Both the position numbers and the translations under genes were made by a program. From CBDCZY01 sp965224745 (lineage in GTDB: Bacteria; Pseudomonadota; Gammaproteobacteria; Methylococcales; Methylomonadaceae), in assembly GCA_965224745.1 (NCBI GenBank), contig CBDCZY010000003.1, forward strand, positions 372,001 to 436,000: a stretch of DNA of 64,000 nt, written 5' to 3'. Positions 56,485-63,800 of the stretch are shown here, piece after piece. Below the pieces are notes generated by a model that did no database searches, was not told where the DNA came from, and saw nothing but the letters and a program-made list of their open reading frames with translations. How positions within the stretch are numbered: the first letter of the stretch is position 1; every line of letters begins with the position of its first letter.

Positions 56485-57224
56485 GAACATTACCTGTTGG
56501 ACACGGTTCGGATGAAGTGAAGCAGAGTAATGAAATCAAGTTTGCACCTATTCTGCTGGCTCTAATCCCCATTCGAAACAAGGATATCACCAGTGATGCC
56601 ATTAATACACAAACAGAGTTTGCCGAATATCTGGTGGAGCAGCGTAAGGCACATTACTATTTGAGTGTTAAAGCCAATCAACCCACATTGCTAGAAGATA
56701 TTGAAGTCTATTTTTCAACCGTCACCCGCCAGGCTGATTATGAAGACAAAGTATCTGTGGGGCATGGGCGAATAGAAATTAGAAGAATCTGGACAACCTC
56801 TCAGTTGAACGCTTATGTCACATTTCCGCATGTTGCCCAGGCTTATAAAATAGAGAGAGAAATAACGGATAAAAAAAGCGGTCAAACGACAGGGGTAACC
56901 GCCTACGGCGTTACCAGTAGAACAGAAGAGGAAGTCAGCCCTCAAACTGTTTTGCACAAAGTGCGAGGACACTGGTCAGTTGAAGTGAGTCATTATATTA
57001 TTGACTGGGTGTTTGATGAAGACCGCTCAACCATTCGCACAGGCTTTGGCCCTGAAAACATGACCCGTCTTAGACGATTTGCTATTGGACTCATTAAATC
57101 AAAGGGAAGCACGGGTGTTTCGAAAAAAATGAGGCAATTGAATAAGAAAACAAGAGCCGTTCTGGATTATTTAAAGATTACAAATAACAGAGCAAAGCCT
57201 TGTGTAGCAGAGGGTCTGGCTTAA
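56463..57224 (+). CDS. ISAs1 transposase, downstream (catalytic) ORF
   Basis: 253 residues in the -1 frame of the previous ORF. The first ~13 codons lie in the overlap; genuine family sequence resumes as EVKQSNEIKFAPILLALIPI..., followed by AHYYLSVKANQPTLLEDI, VGHGRIEIRRIWT and the catalytic segment HWSVEVSHYIIDWVFDEDRS with conserved acidic residues. A -1 frameshift at A AAA AAG would yield a ~590-residue fusion. A single missing A in the run is the alternative explanation. Confidence 0.8.
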   Translation: MLRPKKVGTLPVGHGSDEVKQSNEIKFAPILLALIPIRNKDITSDAINTQTEFAEYLVEQRKAHYYLSVKANQPTLLEDIEVYFSTVTRQADYEDKVSVGHGRIEIRRIWTTSQLNAYVTFPHVAQAYKIEREITDKKSGQTTGVTAYGVTSRTEEEVSPQTVLHKVRGHWSVEVSHYIIDWVFDEDRSTIRTGFGPENMTRLRRFAIGLIKSKGSTGVSKKMRQLNKKTRAVLDYLKITNNRAKPCVAEGLA

Positions 57225-57241
57225 GAACAAATTAGCCCTGC

Positions 57242-57392
57242 CACTAATAGGTAGACAAGGCATCGCCCAGCTTGTTAGTATCACATTAGAAACATCCGGC
57301 ACGATCACCTGTACACGACCGATCTTTTTTGGATCGTTATTCTGTACCACCGTACCGCGAAATTTACCCAGAAAGGGTTCATTGCAACTCAT
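57242..57392 (-). pseudogene. gpV-like spike protein, N-terminal part (split by IS)
   Basis: Begins MSCNEPFLGKFRGTVVQNNDPKKIGRVQV, the standard gpV/VgrG-like OB-fold start in which a ligand of the needle is formed, and continues to ...SWAMPCLPISG at the insertion point. Beyond it the frame runs into the ISAs1-type element, which adds an artificial C-terminus ending at 57171. The start overlaps the gpD-like gene by 4 bp. Confidence 0.85.
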
Positions 57393-58516
57393 ACCGGCAC
57401 CCTGTTAACTGTTGAAAGTAAGCCGTTTCGGCTAAGTGAAAAATTTTGTTTATACTCACCCCGTTTAATATTGTGGGTTACGCTTTCTACATAATGTAAT
57501 CCGTTAAAAGCATGTCCAGCACCACGTACACCTACCAGTTTCCTGGCTTTTAACAAGGCGCCATAGCGCAACACATCTAAAGTTCCTTTACCTGTTACAC
57601 CATCACTTGCTTGTGCTGCTTTAGCCATACCAATAAGCGCAGCTCTCACTGGAGAGTATTTGCTGGTTTCTCTAACGGGCTCAAAATTCTTTGGAATGGG
57701 GGGAATGATTCCCAAGGGAGGGTTCAACGGTGTAACATCGGGTATAGGTATTGTTACCGGAACTTTTGTCGTTTCACTCTGTATCATGACAAAGGGTAAT
57801 GTTGCCTCTTCCGAATTAAAACTAAAAGACAATGCCTCAACGTTTGTGTGAGCATCCATATCAATATTTAGTGCGGGCTGAGGGATACCGAATTTAACTT
57901 CCGGCCCCCAATAAGCAATACTGAATCCGGGTCTGGGTCCAGGTTCCAAATAAAAAACATAACCCACCTCGTCAGCAAGACATTTGATATAAGCCAAATC
58001 TTTTCCTTGTTGGCGGTGAATCCTGTCAAGCGGATTAGGTACATCAACTAGTACACTAGGCAGTACCTTAGGAATAATGCCAAGAAACGAATATTTCGCC
58101 AAAATAAGCAAAACCCGTACTGAAAATGGCATCGCAGGATAAGGAATCCCACTAAAATCAATATAATCCATCACCTTAGTCAAGTCCTCTCCGGTTACCG
58201 TTAATGTGCTGGTAGAGGGCGAATTTCCTGGTGCAATTTCGTGATTGGTCATCACCCCATCCATGATTACTTCGGGCATTCCATTAAACGTTACTATTAT
58301 CATCACGCGCACCATGGGGATCATACTTCCTCCAGTGACTAAAAATAATGTATGTAACGGTGATTTGGTACTCAATTCAAAAGTCAGCTGAAATCCACTA
58401 GGCTCCTTGGTACCTGTAGTTACTTGTACTGCAGTCAAAGCATCAAGTACTTCCTTGCTTACTGGAATAGGTGCCGTTGGACCAATCATCAAGGTTAAAT
58501 TTATACCATTAAGCAT
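57389..58516 (-). CDS. gpD-like hub protein of the contractile injection system
   Basis: A 375-residue protein resembling P2 gpD / VgrG hub domains: an N-terminal beta-barrel with SGFQLTFELSTKSPLHTLFLVTGGSMIPMVRVMIIVTFNGMPEVIMDGVMTNHE (about 38-91), a TLTVTGEDLTKVMD segment, and GKDLAYIKCLADEVGYVFYLEPGPRPGFSIAYWGPE (about 172-207), the typical gp27-like second barrel. The C-terminus ends KRGEYKQNFSLSRNGL. In many eCIS loci gpD and gpV are one VgrG; here they are separate genes. Overlaps the LysM gene by 8 bp. Confidence 0.85.
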   Translation of the reverse strand: MLNGINLTLMIGPTAPIPVSKEVLDALTAVQVTTGTKEPSGFQLTFELSTKSPLHTLFLVTGGSMIPMVRVMIIVTFNGMPEVIMDGVMTNHEIAPGNSPSTSTLTVTGEDLTKVMDYIDFSGIPYPAMPFSVRVLLILAKYSFLGIIPKVLPSVLVDVPNPLDRIHRQQGKDLAYIKCLADEVGYVFYLEPGPRPGFSIAYWGPEVKFGIPQPALNIDMDAHTNVEALSFSFNSEEATLPFVMIQSETTKVPVTIPIPDVTPLNPPLGIIPPIPKNFEPVRETSKYSPVRAALIGMAKAAQASDGVTGKGTLDVLRYGALLKARKLVGVRGAGHAFNGLHYVESVTHNIKRGEYKQNFSLSRNGLLSTVNRVPV

Positions 58517-58871
58517 TGGTTCCTCCGGGTATTCCTTCTGGTAAGGTAATGCGCAGTGCTTTACCCACAGTCTCAGTTAGAACCCGCGGCCGTATTGCAC
58601 CGTTAGCGTCGCATAAACGCCAAAATTGTTCCGGATCGCCTAGATATTTATGAGCCAAATTGTCCAGCCGATCACCCTGAACCACAGAATGTAATTGCAA
58701 TAACGCAAAATTTTCAGGAGATGGGACAAAACGGCGCTTTAAATACACCAAGGTCTCACCAGTTTCCGATGCTATCGTTTTGGTTTCTATACCGTGATAA
58801 CGGCTATTAGGCGGAAAGGCGGTAGCATTTAAACCAGGGGGAGCCAATAACTTTTGAATGTCATCAATCAT
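58509..58871 (-). CDS. LysM-domain baseplate protein (Afp7/gp53-like)
   Basis: A 120-residue protein with a LysM motif in its C-terminal half (VVQGDRLDNLAHKYLGDPEQFWRLCDANGAIRP, about 67-99). The Afp7/Pvc7 and phage gpX/gp53 baseplate proteins also carry LysM, where it binds other baseplate parts rather than peptidoglycan. The N-terminal part is Pro-rich with a KRRFVPSPENFALLQ lead-in. Overlaps both neighbours by a few bases, so it is in the same tightly coupled operon. Confidence 0.85.
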   Translation of the reverse strand: MIDDIQKLLAPPGLNATAFPPNSRYHGIETKTIASETGETLVYLKRRFVPSPENFALLQLHSVVQGDRLDNLAHKYLGDPEQFWRLCDANGAIRPRVLTETVGKALRITLPEGIPGGTNA

Positions 58872-59524
58872 GGAATCTCTCCTATGCCTAAGCTATTCAA
58901 ACCCACTTGGGTATAACGATCTTTTAAGCTTTCTTTATTTTGCAAATAATTCATAAACAAGCTCCCGCCTTTATGTTCAAAACCGAGGTCGTCAATACTC
59001 AACACCCGCATACCCAGACTGACTGTGGCAAGAATTGGCATCAGATTCGGCAAAAAGGCTTTTTCTGTGATGCTTAACTCTTTGAACACAACAGGTAAAA
59101 CTCTGACCTTACTCCAGATAAATAGGGTTAGCGGTTCTTCCATGGGGATGATTTCCAAGGTGCCGGATTGTGCCAGGCTGTTATTTTCTCGTAACTCAGC
59201 ACTGGTTGGATAGACAATGGCCTCTAATGCATTTAATTCCCTCTGAATCCCAAATTCAGCAGCAACAGCATCACCTTTTTCAAGTAAATCGGTTGCATCA
59301 ATTGTCGCTTCCAGACTAAAAGATTCCACTGGAGGCCCTTTTAACCTAAGAGCCTGGGAACGATCACCCCCTTCACCGCCTTCGATACCTTGAATCTGAA
59401 ACGAACGATTCAGTGTCTCTGGATTGATCTGTAGTGAAATCACCCGTTTGACCTGAGACGAATCAACATCATATTGAACGATCCCGCCTTTAATCAGTTT
59501 TGGTGAACCTGGAAATGTTGTCAT
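58868..59524 (-). CDS. CIS tube-type protein (inner-tube initiator)
   Basis: A 218-residue protein whose beta-rich N-terminal half (PKLIKGGIVQYDVDSSQVKRVISLQINPETLNRSFQIQGIEGG...LRLKGPPVESFSLEATIDATDLL) fits the contractile-injection-system tube N-terminal domain, which is found in Afp/PVC-type tube initiators adjacent to LysM. The C-terminus (SLFMNYLQNKESLKDRY) is helical. It is the first eCIS gene visible here; the sheath, inner tube and ATPase genes that usually come before it are absent. Upstream is a RAYT remnant, so the operon's original 5' part may have been lost or displaced. Confidence 0.7.
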   Translation of the reverse strand: MTTFPGSPKLIKGGIVQYDVDSSQVKRVISLQINPETLNRSFQIQGIEGGEGGDRSQALRLKGPPVESFSLEATIDATDLLEKGDAVAAEFGIQRELNALEAIVYPTSAELRENNSLAQSGTLEIIPMEEPLTLFIWSKVRVLPVVFKELSITEKAFLPNLMPILATVSLGMRVLSIDDLGFEHKGGSLFMNYLQNKESLKDRYTQVGLNSLGIGEIP

Positions 59525-59604
59525 TGTTGTTGTCCATTCATTGTTCTTTCAACTGTTGTTAATTAATTGTTCGGTGGATGTAGTGCATCTAATTGACTAT
59601 CAAA

Positions 59605-59625
59605 GTAGGGTGCATTTGATGCACC
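59605..59625. repeat. REP-like hairpin (GTAG + palindrome)
   Basis: The tetranucleotide GTAG (59605-59608) directly precedes the palindrome GGTGCATTTGATGCACC (59609-59625), the form of REP sequences bound and moved by RAYT transposases. A RAYT remnant starts 13 bp to the right. Confidence 0.75.
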
Positions 59626-59637
59626 ATTGCACTAAAA

Positions 59638-60075
59638 TCATGACTCACCAAACCCTTCTGGTTCTTGCTCACTATCAACAACGGCCCAATCCTCCTTATA
59701 AACACCTTGACGAACATATCGATGAAAGGTCGAATGCGGCCAATCAGTAACCTTTGCTACCAATCCATGTTTCACCGGGTTGTAATGTAAATAATCCATA
59801 TGTCTCTCATAATCCCGTTCATCACGAATTTGATGTTCCCAGAATCGCCGTTGCCAGAGGGTTGATTCTTTTCTTTTTAGTTTTGATTGGTTCATCCATT
59901 CATCTCGTTTTAATTCAGCGCTGCATTGTTTGGTAACAAATCGTTTTATCATCGCCCAGCGAACACCAAAGTCAGCGTCATTGGGTGGTAATGTCCAAAT
60001 ACAGTGAAGATGATCAGGAAGCAGCACCCACGCATCAATGGTAAATGGGCGAGTAGCTTGTGCAGTCTTAATCCC
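59638..60075 (-). pseudogene. REP-associated tyrosine transposase (RAYT), N-terminally truncated
   Basis: Reading frame about 145 codons with no usable start: upstream of IKTAQATRPFTIDAWVLLPDHLHCIW there is an in-frame TAA. About 50 N-terminal residues of the family are missing. The HUH metal motif is DHLHCIW, and the catalytic Tyr lies in LHYNPVKHGLV (about 85 residues later). RAYT proteins mobilise REP hairpins, one of which lies beside it. An initiator GTG at 60027 would give only 129 residues, probably non-functional. Confidence 0.85.
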
Positions 60076-60246
60076 TTAACGTAATGCTTTCCGAACATTT
60101 TCATTGCATAAAAACCTTTGCCGCCTGTAAGTCACCACCGTGAAAAAATAAGTGCCACCTTTTGTATTCGCTCTCGGGTGTGATTAAAAGTGATGCAACA
60201 TGTTAAGATTGTATTTTATAGAGTTGAAATATAAAAGAAAATATAC

Positions 60247-60528
60247 ATGAACAAAACCATCCCCGAAAAAGATATAAAGCTACTCGAACTTCTAAATGAA
60301 CATCCCATACTACGCCATCGTGTTGAGGCATTAATGGCTATCGTAGAAGATGACGATGAAACGATTGAGAAAGCGGATGCAGCGGAGCAACGCGTCATTG
60401 AAGAGGTTCGAAAAATAGGTCACGCAGCACTTTCCGAGTGGGCAGAAAGTAAAAATAAGCGCAATGAAGCTGAATTGAAAGAACAACCCGAATTACGTAT
60501 TGCAGGAAAAAAAACTGTGGTGGCATAG
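60247..60528 (+). CDS. ISKra4-type transposase, N-terminal ORF (copy 2)
   Basis: 93 residues, differing from the copy at 10532-10813 only by Thr for Pro and Arg for Cys in the DDDE...EQ region. Ends inside the A8 tract shared with the next ORF; +1 frameshifting or transcript slippage would give the full transposase. Confidence 0.7.
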   Translation: MNKTIPEKDIKLLELLNEHPILRHRVEALMAIVEDDDETIEKADAAEQRVIEEVRKIGHAALSEWAESKNKRNEAELKEQPELRIAGKKTVVA

Positions 60529-61564
60529 TACCTTTGATATTATCGAAATTGAAGAAACCCTCTTTCGTGAGTCAACCCATATCGTTCGTACTTTTTCAGA
60601 TCAAGCGAATGTGACCTGCCGAAGTACCTCGACGCCTTTACAACGGGCCATCACAGATTTTGGAGCAGACCAGCCATTTGGCCAAGTCAACGCTAAACTC
60701 CAAGAACATTATGGAATAGAGGTACCGGTGAGTAGTATTAGGTTCATCACAGAGCATCATGGCAAAGCGATATTTGAACAAACAGACCTTGTCAGTGACT
60801 GGCCAGATACCTCAGGTACAAAACACGTCATTGCAGAGACAGATGGAGGCATGGTTCCTGTGGTGACCATTGATCCTGAAGCAAAAGATAAGCGAAAAGA
60901 AAAAACACTGGGCTGGCAAGAACTGCGACTTTGTATTGCCCATGAATGTGGCAGTCGGACGCTGCATTATGGAGGAAACTTTTCTGGGGGTATTGAAGAA
61001 ACAGGTCGCCAGTTATTTGATTGCGCGATGAATGTAAACTTTGGCCAACAAACACACGTGCATTCGGTAGGCGATGGCGCATCCTGGATCAAGCGCCAAG
61101 TGGATGAACAATTTGGCGAAAATGGAACCTATTTAATCGACTTAATGCATCTTTGTGAATACTTGGCAGAAGCGGCACCTAGCTGTACAGGTGACTCGGC
61201 ATTATGGTTAGATGAACAAAAACAACGTTTGAAAATCAATCAGGCCAGCCTTGTTCTTGAAACCCTATTGCCGTTTCTTGAACCATCCGAAACGGATGAT
61301 GAGAAAGCGCCGGTTCGTAGGGCTTACCGCTACTTGAGAAATCGTCTGGATCAAGTTGATTATCAAGGTGCGATAGAAAAAGGACTTCCAATCGGTTCAG
61401 GTGAAATTGAAAGCGCTCACCGTTACATTGTTCAAGCTCGGCTTAAGCGTCCTGGAGCTTGGTGGTCACCCAATAATATAGATTATATGTTGGCTTTGCG
61501 ATTATGTAGAATCAATCAACGATGGGAAAATTACTGGCAAGATGTTAGGCAAAAGGCGGCATGA
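60500..61564 (+). CDS. ISKra4-type transposase, catalytic ORF (copy 2)
   Basis: 354 residues, identical in protein sequence to the copy at 10785-11849. TTG start inside the overlap is unlikely to be the main initiation site. Identity over the whole ORF supports very recent transposition or gene conversion between the copies. Confidence 0.88.
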   Translation: MQEKKLWWHSTFDIIEIEETLFRESTHIVRTFSDQANVTCRSTSTPLQRAITDFGADQPFGQVNAKLQEHYGIEVPVSSIRFITEHHGKAIFEQTDLVSDWPDTSGTKHVIAETDGGMVPVVTIDPEAKDKRKEKTLGWQELRLCIAHECGSRTLHYGGNFSGGIEETGRQLFDCAMNVNFGQQTHVHSVGDGASWIKRQVDEQFGENGTYLIDLMHLCEYLAEAAPSCTGDSALWLDEQKQRLKINQASLVLETLLPFLEPSETDDEKAPVRRAYRYLRNRLDQVDYQGAIEKGLPIGSGEIESAHRYIVQARLKRPGAWWSPNNIDYMLALRLCRINQRWENYWQDVRQKAA

Positions 61565-61600
61565 TGAAAATTTAGTCTTGCATCACTTTTAATCGTACCC

Positions 61601-61951
61601 GCCTGCACTGGAAGTAGTGGAATAGGAGCTATTTTAAAAGTCACGGAACTGCAATGTGGCCGCTATTCTTTTTCTAAAGGTTTACAGTTTCCTTTCCCTG
61701 TAGAAGCAAAAATTGATAAGGAGACCAATATTTTTGAATTATTGGGGTGCGATACCTTAACCCATGCTATTGAAGAGCAGCAAGCAAACACGGATTCGTC
61801 ACAAGCGGATTCTTTTGATAGTGGAACGAAATCCGATCTACATCAGAATAATGATAGGCAACAACTGGACAAATCAGCCGAGAAACAAACAAACGACGAA
61901 TCCAAACGAAAAAAAACAATAAAAAAACTAATATATCGTGGTCTACCATAG
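61601..61951 (+). pseudogene. 3' fragment of an unidentified gene cut by ISKra4 copy 2
   Basis: From the IS end the plus-strand frame is open for 116 codons (ACTGSSGIGAILKVTELQCGRYSF...) to TAG at 61949-61951. The C-terminal half is highly charged and low-complexity (Ser/Asp/Gln, then a Lys-rich KRKKTIKKLIYRGLP tail). The first part looks like folded protein. The 5' portion is not found to the left of the IS, consistent with the missing target duplication. Not identified. Confidence 0.5.
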
Positions 61952-61984
61952 AATTTAAGGAATAAAAACAAACCTGTTAGGCTC

Positions 61985-62024
61985 GTGGATAAGTGGATAT
62001 CAGGGATGATATCCACTTATCCAC
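61985..62024. repeat. 18-bp perfect inverted repeat with DnaA-box-like sequences
   Basis: GTGGATAAGTGGATATCA (61985-62002) and TGATATCCACTTATCCAC (62007-62024) form a perfect 18-bp stem with a GGGA loop. The right arm continues to TTATCCACA (62018-62026), the DnaA-box consensus; the left arm carries the near match TTATCCACG in reverse. Without a T tract it is not a typical terminator. Confidence 0.85.
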
Positions 62025-62125
62025 AGGCTTATCGAAAAAGGGGCTTTTGTTCCGAAATTTGCGGATGACAAAACACGATAATCGAGTTAGCCTATGGTTT
62101 GACGGGGGTGTGGCTCATGGGGTCA

Positions 62126-62253
62126 GCGGTCTGGTTTATTAGATCCGCTCGGCACTGAAGTGCCGCCCCTGTCATCTGCATCATCCAAAGCGTCTGCCGG
62201 GATGGTGCCAATCGGTTGATGTGGCTCTGAGTGTAGACGAGACGCTGGATGAT
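62126..62253 (+). ncRNA. Candidate IS110 bridge RNA region
   Basis: Upstream of the transposase several stems can be drawn: GCGGTCT...AGATCCGC (62126-62148), the perfect CGGCACT-GA-AGTGCCG (62150-62165), and a long-range pairing of ATCATCCAAAGCGTCT (62180-62195) with AGACGCTGGATGAT (62240-62253) with one two-base bulge. IS110-group elements express a bridge RNA from this location whose loops pair with target and donor DNA. The assignment is by position and pairing only; the loops have not been matched to donor or target. Confidence 0.5.
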
Positions 62254-62287
62254 AATTTTCATCTTTTATAGCAGAGGCGTAAGCACT

Positions 62288-63475
62288 ATGCAAACATCAC
62301 AAATTACCGTGGGCATTGACATTGGTTCTTATCAGCACCGGGTGGCCATTGCCGGCCCCGACGGGGCGATTTTGGAAGAGTTTGACCTGGCCCATCATAA
62401 GTTAGGTTTTCGCGATTTTTTCCAGCGTTTGGCGGTTCATGAAAAACGCACTGGATTACCGGTCGCCATCGCGATGGAAGGTTTCAATGGTCACGCGCGA
62501 CCCTTAGATACGGAAATTCGGATGCGGGGCTATCCGCTCTATAATGTCAACAACTTGAAGCTAGCTCGTTTCAAAGAAATTTTTCCAGGGCCCGCTAAGA
62601 GCGACCCGATTGATGCGCATAAAATTCTGGAACTGTTCCAGTTGCGTACCCATTTACCCTTAGCCAAGGATGTGTTGCAAGAAGTCGCCGCAACACCTGC
62701 AGAAAACGACCAGCTCAAACGCTTAACACGTCGCCGCCGCCAGTTGGTCAATGATAAGATGCGCATCGCCAATCGTCTACAGGTGGACCTCAAGGCGGTC
62801 TCACCGGGTCTACTAGACATTACCGGTAGTGTTGATAATCTTTGGTTTTTAAACTTTCTGACCTGCCGTGATGAGTTCTCCAAACTGGCTCGCATTCAGG
62901 GCAAAAGCCTGCTTCAAGTCAAAGGTGTTGGTCACCAATACGCGGATATCATCCAACAGTGGCAACAAACCGCTTACTTTGCACCCGAAGTCGCTTGGGT
63001 GGGTGAGATGATCATTGAGGATGCTCAGCGTATCTTGGCAATCATGGGATCTATTAAGCGATTAGAAACACAAATAATGGACCTTACTGAACACTCGGTG
63101 ATTGCTGGCCGGATACAGTCTATTCCTGGCTTTGGGGTCATTTCCTGCGCCGAGTTGGCGGGTGAGATCGGCACTCTGAAGCGATTTGCTTCCGAGGCTA
63201 GTTTAGCGCTGTATATCGGCATGGCCGCATTAGACAATCAATCTGGGCAATTCAAAGGCACGAAAACACCCAGGCAAGTCAATAAGCGCGCCAAGGCGGC
63301 TATGATGGTAGCGGTAGCTCGACATATCGAGCGGGTACCCAGTTCCAAAGCTTATTATGACAAAAAGCGTGCTGAAGGTAAAAAGCATAACCAAGCAGTC
63401 AGAGCTTTAGGGCGACATTTAACGAGAGTCATCTGGTCTTTGATTAAGCATCAAAGGAACTATGAAATGCGTTGA
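62288..63475 (+). CDS. IS110-family transposase (DEDD/RuvC-like recombinase)
   Basis: About 395 residues from ATG at 62288 (GTAAGCACT ATG); the frame is open 13 codons earlier but without homology. The N-terminal RuvC-like domain begins ITVGIDIGSYQHRVAIAG (first Asp near 10) and contains ameg/DP-type acidic residues (AMEGFNG, KSDPIDAHK). The C-terminal Transposase_20 domain has SIPGFGVISCAELAGEIG (near 280), ALYIGMAALDNQSGQFKGTKTPRQVNKRAKAAMM and ends at HQRNYEMR. The catalytic Ser of the family lies in this second domain. Intact, so possibly active. Confidence 0.93.
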   Translation: MQTSQITVGIDIGSYQHRVAIAGPDGAILEEFDLAHHKLGFRDFFQRLAVHEKRTGLPVAIAMEGFNGHARPLDTEIRMRGYPLYNVNNLKLARFKEIFPGPAKSDPIDAHKILELFQLRTHLPLAKDVLQEVAATPAENDQLKRLTRRRRQLVNDKMRIANRLQVDLKAVSPGLLDITGSVDNLWFLNFLTCRDEFSKLARIQGKSLLQVKGVGHQYADIIQQWQQTAYFAPEVAWVGEMIIEDAQRILAIMGSIKRLETQIMDLTEHSVIAGRIQSIPGFGVISCAELAGEIGTLKRFASEASLALYIGMAALDNQSGQFKGTKTPRQVNKRAKAAMMVAVARHIERVPSSKAYYDKKRAEGKKHNQAVRALGRHLTRVIWSLIKHQRNYEMR

Positions 63476-63509
63476 TTTGTTATTAAAAAATACTTGCAAA
63501 TTCTAGCGG

Positions 63510-63623
63510 GATGTTCAGGTCATTGAAAAAGTGATAGAGGAATATGACCCTGATGCGGTTTATAAAGATGCTAAGAAAGCCGATAGAACTCTGCGCTACA
63601 GGGGGCACATAGTAAGAAAATGA
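63510..63623 (+). pseudogene. Short 3' gene fragment beside the IS110 element
   Basis: A 37-codon open segment (DVQVIEKVIEEYDPDAVYKDAKKADRT..., ending GHIVRK) with protein-like composition and no start, running out of the IS110 side. Probably the end of a gene interrupted by the IS. Identity unknown; could be chance. Confidence 0.3.
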
Positions 63624-63800
63624 TAAATTCAAGTTGCTACTTACTTCAATCTGTCGCCAAAGCTAAAATACATGAAGCTGGATACAACCTTGAGTATGTG
63701 TAACCCTGTATCAGTAAACGAATAAAAGGCTAAGGATCATTTCCGATAGCAATAGCGAAAAGTTTTTCTGCAAACAAGACCGAATGGAAAGTCCTATTAG
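63624..63800. other. Intergenic stretch before the SURF1-like gene
   Basis: About 180 bp lying 3' of the SURF1-like gene. I see no gene or clear terminator. Together with the IS110 end it forms the 63476-63800 gap, whose only content I can support is the short fragment at 63510-63623. Confidence 0.3.

Larger units (their letters stand above)
55315..57241 (+). mobile_element. ISAs1-type insertion sequence with DUF4338-fused transposase (1927 bp)
   Basis: Perfect 18-bp terminal inverted repeats, GCAGGGCTAATTTGTTCT at 55315 and its complement ending at 57241. An 8-bp duplication, CACTAATA, flanks it at 55307-55314 and 57242-57249, the size expected for ISAs1. It is longer than usual for that family because the transposase carries an extra N-terminal domain. 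Inserted in the gpV-like spike gene of the injection system, antisense to it. The perfect repeats and short target duplication point to a recent insertion. Confidence 0.92.
60176..61600 (+). mobile_element. ISKra4-family insertion sequence, copy 2 (1425 bp, no target duplication)
   Basis: Same length and ends as the copy at 10461-11885 (offset 49715), with only two visible base differences (60361 A vs C, 60391 C vs T). The flanking nine bases differ (TTCGCTCTC left, GCCTGCACT right), so the target duplication seen for copy 1 is absent. This points to recombination or deletion at this copy. Confidence 0.92.
62040..63500 (+). mobile_element. IS110-family insertion sequence (approximate limits)
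   Basis: A complete IS110-type transposase with a long (about 250 bp) structured non-coding region on its 5' side and little on the 3' side, the layout of the IS110 group. The family lacks clear inverted repeats, so exact ends cannot be read; they are placed approximately from coding and structural content. A short gene fragment (63510-63623) begins close to the right end. Confidence 0.65.

Noticed and set aside
41247..59524. Prophage
   Set aside because: No head, portal, terminase, integrase or lysis genes; the gene set and order fit a contractile injection system instead.
61985..62024. Rho-independent terminator
   Set aside because: Strong stem but no T tract on either side.
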